Part shown: positions 17,843-26,757 of the stretch, piece after piece | How the letters are laid out: each line of letters begins with the position of its first letter | How positions within the stretch are numbered: position 1 is the first letter of the stretch | DNA from: Micromonospora peucetia | Lineage (GTDB): Bacteria; Actinomycetota; Actinomycetes; Mycobacteriales; Micromonosporaceae | DNA length: 64,000 nucleotides | Assembly: GCF_900091625.1 (NCBI RefSeq) | Contig: NZ_FMIC01000002.1 | Coordinates: 1,984,001-2,048,000, forward strand | Direction: 5' to 3' | Translations under genes and position numbers: made by a program | Notes under the pieces: model-generated | Seen by the model: only the letters and a program-made list of their open reading frames with translations | What the model was told of the DNA's origin: nothing | The model's database searches: none

Positions 17843-17899
17843 GATGTGAGGAGGGCCCCTTCCAGTCGCTGAGCGATTGGAAGGGGCCCTCCTCACATC
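17843..17899. repeat. 57-base near-perfect hairpin between convergent genes
   Basis: Perfect 22-bp arms lie at 17843-17864 and 17878-17899, with core GGAGGGCCCCTTCC. The 13-base interior continues the stem through a G-T pair and TCGC/GCGA to a TGA triloop. It lies 9 bases after the glycosyltransferase stop and 4 bases before the end of the protease gene on the other strand, so it is well placed as a bidirectional terminator. The core resembles the elements at 49700-49751 and 54716-54769. Confidence 0.85.
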
Positions 17900-17903
17900 C
17901 CTG

Positions 17904-19769
<1,866 letters not shown>

Positions 19770-19986
19770 CTTCTACTCCCTCCGACCGGCACCGACCGTC
19801 CAACTGTTCGTGACGAGTGAATCGATGAATGCCGATCAGGCCGAGGGTAGAGCGACGTGAACAGAAATTCAAACATGTCGAATCATCTATAACACCGGGA
19901 AGATGGCCCCTAGGGGAGGCGGTTACGGGACGAACGGGGGACCAGCCCGGATTCACGATCATCGAAAGCGGGCAAGGCTGTTCGTC

Positions 19987-20586
19987 ATGGAGAGTCACCT
20001 CACCGTGCTGCTGCCGCTGACCGCCGTCTGGCTCACCGCCGGCTGGTTCGCGGACGGGCTGCCCCGGCTGGACCACGCCCGGGCCCTGCACCGGCGTACC
20101 GGATGGGTGCTCGCCCTGACGCTGACCGGCCTGGGGCTGACGGCCGGCGTGCTGGTCGCGGGGCTCTCCAGCGCCGGCGCAACCCCGGCGGACCGGGCGG
20201 CTGCCGGTCTCACCCTCGCCGCCGCCCCCGCGCTCGTGGTCGCGGCCTGCACGGTGCGCCGGGTACGCCGGCTGCGGGCGGGCGCCGCCGCTCTCTCCTC
20301 GGCATCGGAGACCCCGGCGCCGCACGGCCTGCGGGCCTCCGCCGCACACCCGCTGATCGGGCTCCCGGTGCAGGTCACCGGCCTGGGTATCCTGCCGGCG
20401 GTGGCCGCGGCGAGCACCCCGGACCTGCCGTTCGGGGCCGGCGTCACCGGCCTGGCGATCACCGTGGGCGTGCTGGGCGTCGCCGCCATCGGCGTACGCC
20501 ACGCCCTGCGACACAGCCGGCTCGTCGAACGGGCCGTGCCGGCACACCCGACGTCACCGCGAGCGGCCGGGGCCCTGCACGTATAG
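19987..20586 (+). CDS. Integral membrane protein of unknown function
   Basis: 199 residues from ATG 19987. Four or five membrane segments are visible: about 5-20, 37-58, 72-90, 120-140 and 148-168. The intervening loops are basic and contain HRRTGW and RRVRRLRAG. I do not recognise a characterised family. There is no strong ribosome site, and an in-frame start further upstream (19903) cannot be excluded. Its last 33 bases overlap the end of the next gene on the opposite strand, so the two are tail-to-tail. Confidence 0.6.
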   Translation: MESHLTVLLPLTAVWLTAGWFADGLPRLDHARALHRRTGWVLALTLTGLGLTAGVLVAGLSSAGATPADRAAAGLTLAAAPALVVAACTVRRVRRLRAGAAALSSASETPAPHGLRASAAHPLIGLPVQVTGLGILPAVAAASTPDLPFGAGVTGLAITVGVLGVAAIGVRHALRHSRLVERAVPAHPTSPRAAGALHV

Positions 20587-20961
20587 CAGCTCCAGGATCG
20601 CCCGGGTCGCCTCGAACCAGCGGTCGAGCCAGCCGGGCGGCGGAACGCTGCCCTTCGGCGGCAGCTCCATCAGCAGCCCGCGCAGCAGCGGATGGTCGAC
20701 CAGCGACTCGGCCGGCTCCACCGCCCAGCCACCCGGCGGGAACGACGGCTCGGTCAGCGGGTTGGGATCCAGCGAGGGCAGGGAGAGCGGCGGGCCGGCC
20801 TGCTCCGGCGGGGCGGCCGGCGGCTCCCGGCCACCGATCTCGGTGTCGGTCGACACCACCTCGGTCAGGACGGTGTCGCGGCGTGCCCCCCGGTACTTGC
20901 CCCCGAACCGTTCCGGCTTGCCCGGCCCGTTGGTGAGGTTGTCTGACCCGATCGTCGTCAT
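20554..20961 (-). CDS. Hypothetical protein with Pro-rich middle and helical C-terminus
   Basis: 135 residues from ATG 20961. Residues 1 to about 35 are polar. A Pro-rich centre (about 45-90, NPLTEPSFPPGGW) follows, then a helical stretch with LLRGLLMELPPKG and WLDRWFEATRAILELLYVQ. No signal peptide, membrane segment or known catalytic motif is seen. Third-position G/C bias supports coding. It overlaps the 3' end of the membrane protein gene by 33 bases. Function unknown. Confidence 0.55.
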   Translation of the reverse strand: MTTIGSDNLTNGPGKPERFGGKYRGARRDTVLTEVVSTDTEIGGREPPAAPPEQAGPPLSLPSLDPNPLTEPSFPPGGWAVEPAESLVDHPLLRGLLMELPPKGSVPPPGWLDRWFEATRAILELLYVQGPGRSR

Positions 20962-21161
20962 CCGTCCCGCCTGCCTCGCTCGGTTGCCGATCCGTGCGGC
21001 CGGTCGTCGACCAGCGCCGTACCGAGGGGTACAACGACACGGGACCCGATGTGGCGACGCCGACGGCGGGACGTCTTCGCGTCCGGCCCGGACACGGGCA
21101 CGACGGTGCCCCCGCCCGGCTCTACCGCCGGACGGGGGCACCGTCGTCACATCACAACCCG

Positions 21162-21389
21162 TCAGCCCCTGTCGAACACACCGCCCCTGGCGCCAGCGAC
21201 GAAGGCGTGCCAGCCACCCGGGGCGAAGACCAGGGCCGGGCCCGTCTTGTCCTTCGAGTCCCGCACGCCGACCGCCCCCGTCACGTACGCCACCTCCACG
21301 CAGTTGTCACAGTTCGGCCCGCTCTTCGAGCTCTTGAACCACGTCGCCTGCGTCAGGTCCACGGGGAACCCTTTGGTCGCCATTTCCAC
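21162..21389 (-). CDS. DUF397 domain protein
   Basis: 75 residues. It shows the family pattern LTQATWFKSSKSGPNCDNCVEVA followed by VGVRDSKDKTGPALVFAPGGWHAFVAG. DUF397 proteins are very common in actinobacteria and usually sit next to an XRE/DUF5753 regulator, as here. Some such pairs have been proposed to act as regulator/antagonist or toxin-antitoxin couples. GTG 21389 has AGGAG 5 bases upstream; ATG 21383 is an alternative. The gene starts inside the 3' end of the XRE gene (37-base overlap), which implies coupling. Confidence 0.9.
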   Translation of the reverse strand: MEMATKGFPVDLTQATWFKSSKSGPNCDNCVEVAYVTGAVGVRDSKDKTGPALVFAPGGWHAFVAGARGGVFDRG

Positions 21390-22234
21390 AACGGCTCCTC
21401 TGCCAGTTTCGCGATGTGTGCGATGGACTCCTCCGGACGAATGGCCGCCGCTCGGATGTGATCAAAGATGAAGCTGTACTTCTGCAGTTCGTCACTCTTC
21501 TCCAGGAAGAGCCCACCCGTGGCATTCTCCGCGTACACGACATCCGGATCACCGGGCTCAGGGAAGCTGAGGATCGTGAAGGTGCCGTCCATGCCGGCGT
21601 GCGCTCCCACCCCGAAAGGCAGTATCTGGAGCGTCACGTTCGGCAGTTCCGCCACCTCGACCAGCCGTTTGAGCTGATCACGCATGACCTCGTCCCCGCC
21701 CACCGGACGGCTCACCACCGCCTCATCGAGCACCACCCACAGATCGACCGGATCATCCTGCGTCAGCAACGACTGACGGCCCAGACGGACACGCACCCGT
21801 TGTTGCACCTGGTCGGGCGTGAAGTCGGGCCGGGCGGCCCGGATCATCGCGCCCGCGTACTCCTCGGTCTCCAGCAGACCGGGCACCACCTGCTGCTCGT
21901 ACGCCCGGATCGAGCTGGCCGCCGCCTCCAGTCCGACGTACGCGCCGACCAGCACCGTGCTGTAGGGGTGCCACCAGCCCTTCTGCCGCGCCTCCCGGGC
22001 GATCTGCACCAACTCGTCGCTCTCGGCGCCCACCACGCCGTAGATCCGCAGCATGTCCCGCACGTCGCGCGGCGTCGCCGTGGTGTGGCCGGTCTCGATC
22101 CGCGACACCTTCGACGCCGAACACTCCAACTGCTCGGCGACCACCTCGATGGTGATCCCGGCAGCCTCCCGCTGCCGGCGCAGTTCGGCGCCGAGGCGAC
22201 GACGTCGGATGGTGGGGCTGCGCCGCTCGCTCAC
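21353..22234 (-). CDS. XRE-family regulator with DUF5753 domain (WhiJ-like)
   Basis: 293 residues. The N-terminal helix-turn-helix (about 10-66) has LGAELRRQREAAGITIEVVA and CSASKVSRIETGHTTA. The DUF5753 domain (about 95-275) contains the typical YEQQVVPGLLETEEYA and LPFGVGAHAGMDGTFTILSF segments. Such proteins regulate development and antibiotic genes in Streptomyces; the ligand of DUF5753 is unknown. GTG 22234 (MSERRSPTIRRRRLG) fits homologues better than the in-frame GTG at 22264. It overlaps the DUF397 gene, forming the usual pair. Confidence 0.9.
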   Translation of the reverse strand: MSERRSPTIRRRRLGAELRRQREAAGITIEVVAEQLECSASKVSRIETGHTTATPRDVRDMLRIYGVVGAESDELVQIAREARQKGWWHPYSTVLVGAYVGLEAAASSIRAYEQQVVPGLLETEEYAGAMIRAARPDFTPDQVQQRVRVRLGRQSLLTQDDPVDLWVVLDEAVVSRPVGGDEVMRDQLKRLVEVAELPNVTLQILPFGVGAHAGMDGTFTILSFPEPGDPDVVYAENATGGLFLEKSDELQKYSFIFDHIRAAAIRPEESIAHIAKLAEEPLWKWRPKGSPWT

Positions 22235-22862
22235 GGGATCAACCCGCCCTCTGGTCGGGACCACCGGCTGTCAGGCCTCACCCGGCCCACCTCCGCCTCG
22301 CCGTGCGCCACCCTCGTCACCCGCCAGGGGCGCGACCGTCGTACGGCGGGCATCGTTCGCGGCGTGGGGTGGTGCCGGTCATCGGCCGGCCGCGACGGGC
22401 GAAACCGGCCCCCAGTGTGCCGGGCGGACGTGAACGGCTTCAAGCGCCGCTTTGCGCGAGCCGCTCACGTATCGGCAAAAGTCGACATGCAACTTGCATG
22501 TAGCACGTCGCTGATGCAGTCTGTCCGTATGGCACGGGTTACTCACCGTCTCCGTCCGCTTCCCCGCCTTGGTGACCCCACGGACCGCGGGACGCGCGGC
22601 GGCGGGTCCGCCCGACAGTCCACAACCAGACCTGCCCCGGGTTGATGACCTCGCCGCTGCACGCCAGTTGGCTGCGGCGGCGGGAGCGGTACCCGGAGTA
22701 GCCGGGTGTTGGTCGGGTGGCGGTCCGCCACCAGCGGGTACGGCCCGACCACCACCGCCCGCAACACCGGTCCACGAGGCATGACCCCGCCATCGGGCCA
22801 TCGACGTCCCCCGACCCACAGCCGCCGGCCCGCCCGCCGGCCGACCCTTCCCAGGAGCCCAT
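22235..22862. other. Long intergenic region between the XRE gene and a divergent small gene
   Basis: About 630 bases with no confident gene. It holds the 17-bp perfect inverted repeat at 22485-22501. Two short frames at 22529-22645 (38 codons) and 22644-22700 (18 codons) are joined by a TGATG overlap, but their composition is not convincing. GC-rich stem-forming sequence lies around 22700-22775. This is the most plausible regulatory space of the XRE/DUF397 locus. Confidence 0.5.
22485..22501. promoter_or_regulatory. 17-bp perfect inverted repeat, candidate operator
   Basis: ACATGCAACTTGCATGT has perfect 8-bp arms around a single C. Its A/T content stands out in very GC-rich DNA. It lies 251 bp upstream of the XRE gene and 362 bp upstream of the next gene to the right. 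Symmetry and size suit a dimeric helix-turn-helix regulator, possibly the neighbouring XRE protein. Confidence 0.5.
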
Positions 22863-23150
22863 GTGCTTCCCCGCTCCGGTGACGTACTGCACGTGACTCG
22901 CGCGGCGAGTGTCCAGTTCCTCAGACCCATCATGTTCCGGGTCATCCGGGTGCTCGACTGGCCGACCTACGACGGCTGGATCTGGCTCGAAGGCTACGAG
23001 TTGAACGCATCAGGGGACGCGGTCACCCGGCGGTCGATCTTCGTCCAGCGGGAAGGGCTACGGCAGCTGTCCTCGGCCCCCGAGCCGCGGCCGCACACCG
23101 TGCACGCGCCGCGCCGACCCGTCTCCCGCACCCCGGCCCGGGTGGGCTGA
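22863..23150 (+). CDS. Small hypothetical protein
   Basis: 95 residues from GTG 22863. The central part (about 20-70) is the best conserved-looking portion: FRVIRVLDWPTYDGWIWLEGY, then a polar stretch with RRSIFVQREGLRQL. The tail is Pro/Arg-rich. No membrane segment or catalytic motif is visible. AGGAG at 22853-22857 is 5 bases from the GTG; the ATG at 22861 is in another frame and stops after 11 codons. Aromatic-rich beta-strand-like content suggests a small folded domain. Function unknown. Confidence 0.55.
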   Translation: MLPRSGDVLHVTRAASVQFLRPIMFRVIRVLDWPTYDGWIWLEGYELNASGDAVTRRSIFVQREGLRQLSSAPEPRPHTVHAPRRPVSRTPARVG

Positions 23151-23250
23151 CCTGCGCGATCGGCAGCCTGGGGGCGTGCCGTCGCCATAGGATGAGGTAC
23201 GCCCACCCCGGCACGTTTCCACCCCGCGCGTCCAGGACCCCGAACCTGGG

Positions 23251-23703
23251 ATGGCCATGGTCAATCAGCCCGCCGCGCGGCGGCACCACCGCTCCCGTAT
23301 CGCCTACGCCTTCGGACTCCTGGCGCTGATCGGCGCCGCCATCACCCTGGTGGTCGTGGTCCGCGATCCCGCCCTCTCGTCCACCACCCGGCTGACCACC
23401 CCGGTCCCGGCTCCGGAGATCACCGTGGTGGACGAGGACCCGCCCGACGACGGGCCGGACGCCCTCGACGCCCCGTACGCACTGACCGGACCGGACGAAT
23501 CGGATGCGCTCGACGCGACCGACGATCCCGGACCCGTCGCCGCCGGGGCCGACGTCCCCGCCGGCTCCCAGGGCGGCCCGGCGCAGGCCGGCCGCCCCTC
23601 ACCGGACGACGTCCGCCAGTCCCTCTTCTGGTCCGGGATCTTCGGGCTGGCCATCTCGCTGGCCGGGCTCGGCCTGATCGGGACGAGACGGCGCATGTGG
23701 TGA
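23251..23703 (+). CDS. Two-helix membrane protein with acidic outer linker
   Basis: 150 residues. A basic N-terminus and a membrane helix (about 16-38) are followed by a long Asp/Pro-rich region (about 45-115, with DALDAP and DALDATDD repeats). A second helix (about 124-144) ends in a basic tail (RRRMW). The C-terminal helix plus basic tail looks like a sortase-type anchor, but no LPXTG or LAXTG motif precedes it. ATG 23257 is an alternative start. It is tail-to-tail with the PASTA protein gene. No known family is recognised. Confidence 0.6.
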   Translation: MAMVNQPAARRHHRSRIAYAFGLLALIGAAITLVVVVRDPALSSTTRLTTPVPAPEITVVDEDPPDDGPDALDAPYALTGPDESDALDATDDPGPVAAGADVPAGSQGGPAQAGRPSPDDVRQSLFWSGIFGLAISLAGLGLIGTRRRMW

Positions 23704-23739
23704 CCTGGCGGCACTCCGTCCGGGGATGCGGTCAGCGGC

Positions 23740-24516
23740 TCACCGGGTGGCGGTCGGTTCGACCGACGGCGTGACCTCGCCGGTCGGCGAGGCGGCCTCG
23801 CGGGCCACCACCAGCGTGACCTCCCTGTCCTCAGCGACCAACTCGCCCGCCTCCGGTTCGGTGCGGAGCACCGTTCCGGCGGGACGGTCGGACGTCTCGT
23901 ACTCCACCCGATGGTCCAGCCCGACGTCGTCCAGGATCGCCTGCGCCGTCTCCAGCGGCAGATTGACCACCGGCGGCATCGGCACCTCAGCCGCCGCAGA
24001 GGGCGTCGGGGAGGCCGACGGCGACGAGGTGGTGGGGGCGGGCGAGGTCGGCGCGGCGGTGGTCGGCGAGGCGCGGGGCACCGACGGCGACGGCTCCGGT
24101 CCGCCCGGATCGTCGTCCGCCGACTGGAGAGCCAGCCACAGCCCGACGCCCAGCAGGCCGAGCAGCAGCAGCACGACCACACCCCACAGGATCGGCAGCC
24201 ACCAGCGTCGCGCGGCCTGGTCCTCGGCGTACCAGTCGGCCTCCGGCTGGTCGGCGGGTCGGGCGGGACGCACCTCCGCCCGGCCGGACCAGGGCGCCGG
24301 CCCGGACCGCTCCGGCTCCATGGCGGCCGTACGGTCCGGCGGGGCGGTGCCGTCGCCAGGCACGGGTCGGATGGCGTCGCCGTCGCCCCGGGCGGGACCG
24401 GGCAGCGACTGCGTACGGTCGGGTTCCGCCCCGGCCGGGGGATTTCCCGGCGGGGGCAACGGACGGGTCCGGTCGTCGTGCTCCCCGGCGGGCGGTTCCT
24501 GGCGGTCGTCGCTCAT
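23740..24516 (-). CDS. Membrane protein with one extracellular PASTA domain, no kinase
   Basis: 258 residues. A long Pro/Gly/Asp-rich cytoplasmic part (1 to about 100) and a membrane helix (about 106-130) precede a Ser/Thr/Pro linker and one PASTA domain (about 178-240, VPMPPVVNLPLETAQAILDD...VLRTEPEAGELV). PASTA domains usually bind peptidoglycan fragments. There is no kinase or transpeptidase domain. A ribosome site (GAAGGGAC) precedes the ATG. It lies 100 bp downstream of a second kinase-less PASTA gene in the same direction. Confidence 0.8.
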   Translation of the reverse strand: MSDDRQEPPAGEHDDRTRPLPPPGNPPAGAEPDRTQSLPGPARGDGDAIRPVPGDGTAPPDRTAAMEPERSGPAPWSGRAEVRPARPADQPEADWYAEDQAARRWWLPILWGVVVLLLLGLLGVGLWLALQSADDDPGGPEPSPSVPRASPTTAAPTSPAPTTSSPSASPTPSAAAEVPMPPVVNLPLETAQAILDDVGLDHRVEYETSDRPAGTVLRTEPEAGELVAEDREVTLVVAREAASPTGEVTPSVEPTATR

Positions 24517-24616
24517 CGCACGTCCCTTCCCGGCCCGGGCGGGCGTCGTGGGCCCCTGACCGCCAACCTAGCGGTCCCGGGGGCCATCGGCCGGGATCAG
24601 CGTGCCGGACGCTCCG

Positions 24617-25285
24617 TCACGGTGTCGGGGTGGCCGATCCGCCGTCCTCCGGGGCGTCGCCGCACCAGATGGACACCTGGTCGTTCCACCGGGCCGCGCC
24701 GTCACCGGTCGGGTCCTGACGGCTCACCGTGCCGGTCCTTCCGGTCCGGTACTGCGGGTAGAAACCCTCGTCGACGAGTTCGGCCGCCGCCTCGGCACAC
24801 TTGTCGCCCACCACGTCCGGCACGGTGGCGGCCGGCGCCGGCCCGCTCACGTAGAGCGTCACGGTGCGCCCCGGCTGCACCTCCGTCCCGACCTCCGGGG
24901 AGGTGCGCTCCACGGCCCTCCCGGTGCCGTGGCCGAAGACGAGTCGCCAGCCCAGCCGCTTCTCGCGCAGCTCGTCGCGGGCGTCCGTGAAGTCCTCGCC
25001 GATCACCGCCGGGACCGTCAGCCCTGCGGAGCGGCTCGGCGCGGTCGTCCGGGGAGCCGACGGCGACGGCCGGCGTGAGGTCGGCGAGGCCGCGTCAGGG
25101 GTGCCGGTGGCGGGCAGGCTCGCCGCCGCCGGCGGTCGGGCCGGTGGACCGTCCTCGCCGGCCAGGATCCAGCCGCCGGTCGCGCCGACGGCGGCGAGCA
25201 GCACGACGGCCACCCCGCCCCTGAGCAGCACCGTCGACCGGCCCGTCCCGGCGTCGTCCCGAGCGCCCGCGTCCCCGTCCGTCAT
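24617..25285 (-). CDS. Membrane protein with two extracellular PASTA domains, no kinase
   Basis: 222 residues. A short cytoplasmic N-terminus and a membrane helix (about 20-43) precede a Pro/Ser/Thr linker and two PASTA units (about 88-150 beginning LTVPAVIGEDFTDARDEL, and 152-215 beginning ATVPDVVGDKCAEAAAEL). The second ends with a cysteine (SIWCGD) that could pair with the Cys of DKCAEA. The arrangement matches the outer half of PknB without the kinase. With the next gene it forms a pair of PASTA-only proteins; a peptidoglycan-sensing or decoy role is inference. Confidence 0.8.
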   Translation of the reverse strand: MTDGDAGARDDAGTGRSTVLLRGGVAVVLLAAVGATGGWILAGEDGPPARPPAAASLPATGTPDAASPTSRRPSPSAPRTTAPSRSAGLTVPAVIGEDFTDARDELREKRLGWRLVFGHGTGRAVERTSPEVGTEVQPGRTVTLYVSGPAPAATVPDVVGDKCAEAAAELVDEGFYPQYRTGRTGTVSRQDPTGDGAARWNDQVSIWCGDAPEDGGSATPTP

Positions 25286-25396
25286 CCACCCACCCCACCT
25301 CGATCACCGGCGACCGTACCCGCCGCCGACGACGCGGACGCGTCGCGGTCCGCTGACGGCGGATCGCCACGACTCGCCGCGCCGAGCACGGGACGT

Positions 25397-25402
25397 TACG
25401 CT
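25397..25402 (+). promoter_or_regulatory. -10 box of a probable leaderless gene
   Basis: TACGCT ends 7 bases before ATG 25410, so transcription would start at or next to the start codon. No ribosome site is present. The same spacing recurs at several other genes in this window. Confidence 0.5.
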
Positions 25403-25409
25403 CCCCGGC

Positions 25410-26708
25410 ATGGCCAGACGAGGCTGGGGAGGATCGATCGCCACCGCGGTCGGCGTCGCTGCCGGCGCGGGTGCGGCCCAACTGGGCTTCGGCTACGGGC
25501 TGGGCATCATCAACTGGGCACCGGCGGACGCGACCGCCGGCGGGACCGCCTGGGTGGCGGGTCTGATCTGGGCCACCTGGATCGCGGCCACCTCGACGGT
25601 CTTCGGCGCGGTCTGCGCGCAGCGCCTGCATGACCGCGCCCCGGCACCGGACGCCGGGCCGGCCGACGCAGTTCCGACCGGGCCGGCCGACTCGGCTCCG
25701 ACCGGGCCGGCCGGGCACGCCCTCGGGTCCGTCGCGCTCGCCGTGGCCGCCGGGGCGGGCGCACTGATCACCGTGCTGCTGGTGGCCGTACCGGCCCGGG
25801 AGGCGGTGGCGGTGGCGGACACCGGCTCGCCCCGGAACGTCGCGGCGGGTTACGCGGTGATCGGGGTGCTGGTCGGGGTGCTGACGGCGGTCTGGGCGCT
25901 GCGCTCGCGGGCCGCCGCGAACAACGTGATCGCCACGGTCGGCTGGCTCTGGCTGCTCGCTGTGGTCGCCGTCGTGGACGGCGTACTGGCCGGGCGCGGG
26001 CTGACCAGTGCGCAGCTCGGCATCTGGCAGCTCGGCCCCGACGACGGGCGCTACTGGATCCGCGACTACTTCTACTGGCCCGGTGCGCTGCTGTCCCTCG
26101 GATCCGCGCTGGTGATCGGTGCCCTCGCCGCCCGCCGGGACGCCCGGCATCCCGACCACCGGGTCGGGGCGGCCGTCTCGGGCGCGGCCGGGCCGCTGCT
26201 CGTCGCGACCGCGTACTTCCTGGCGGTGCCGAGGCTGACCGCGATCAGCCCGGAGCAGGTGTCGGCGCACCTGATCGCGCCGTACGCGGTGATCGTCGGG
26301 GTGGGCGGCGCCGTACTGGTCGCCGCGCTCGCCCAGCGGGCCGCCCGACGGGTCGCGAACCGGGGACCGGCGAGGGTGCCCCGCCAGCGCACCGGCGAGC
26401 CCGCCGACCACCCGGGCGACCCGGCTGCGGGCCGGCACACCCAGCCGGCCGACGGTCCCGCCGATGACGCCGAGGCGCCGCCGGACGGCACGGACACCTT
26501 CGCTGCGCCGGGCGGTACGGACACCTTCGCGACGCCGGGCGGCAGCGCGCCGGCCGTTTCGCCGGCACATCGCCACCACGACGCTGCCGGTCGGGTGGAG
26601 GCCGAGGAGGGCATGCCGGCGTCGACGACGGCCGAAGAGCCGTCCGTCCCGGCTGCCGACGATCCGGCCACCGGCCGCCGATCCCGCTCCGGCCGCCGGA
26701 CCCGCTGA
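25410..26708 (+). CDS. Multi-pass membrane protein with long hydrophilic C-terminal tail
   Basis: 432 residues. About eight to nine membrane segments span residues 8-330, with cytoplasmic basic loops (VCAQRLHDR, AARRDARHPDHR). The last 110 residues are polar and repetitive, including two copies of GTDTFA(A/T)PG and ending RRSRSGRRTR. An earlier Pro/Ala repeat (PTGPAD) follows the second helix. No transporter signature is recognised. The start follows a TACGCT box by 7 bases, suggesting a leaderless message. It is convergent with the GCS2 gene. Confidence 0.65.
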   Translation: MARRGWGGSIATAVGVAAGAGAAQLGFGYGLGIINWAPADATAGGTAWVAGLIWATWIAATSTVFGAVCAQRLHDRAPAPDAGPADAVPTGPADSAPTGPAGHALGSVALAVAAGAGALITVLLVAVPAREAVAVADTGSPRNVAAGYAVIGVLVGVLTAVWALRSRAAANNVIATVGWLWLLAVVAVVDGVLAGRGLTSAQLGIWQLGPDDGRYWIRDYFYWPGALLSLGSALVIGALAARRDARHPDHRVGAAVSGAAGPLLVATAYFLAVPRLTAISPEQVSAHLIAPYAVIVGVGGAVLVAALAQRAARRVANRGPARVPRQRTGEPADHPGDPAAGRHTQPADGPADDAEAPPDGTDTFAAPGGTDTFATPGGSAPAVSPAHRHHDAAGRVEAEEGMPASTTAEEPSVPAADDPATGRRSRSGRRTR

Positions 26709-26715
26709 ACTTGGG

Positions 26716-26750
26716 CCGGGCGCGGGACGGCTCCGGCACGCGACGCCCGG
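26716..26750. terminator. Hairpin between convergent genes
   Basis: CCGGGCG (26716-26722) pairs with CGCCCGG (26744-26750) around a 21-base loop. It lies between the ends of the rightward membrane protein gene and the leftward GCS2 gene. A moderate bidirectional terminator candidate. Confidence 0.4.
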
Positions 26751-26757
26751 ACGCGGG

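Noticed and set aside
22543..22782. 79-codon leftward frame in the XRE upstream gap
   Set aside because: Pro/Arg-rich, no ribosome site, no recognisable domain; it overlaps other equally weak frames.
23251..23703. Sortase substrate in this gene
   Set aside because: The C-terminal helix and basic tail suggest a cell-wall anchor, but no LPXTG or LAXTG motif precedes the helix.
24864..25409. In-frame extension of the membrane protein start at 25410
   Set aside because: It runs antisense through a PASTA protein and lacks a membrane-protein-like composition; the TACGCT box and ATG 25410 fit better.
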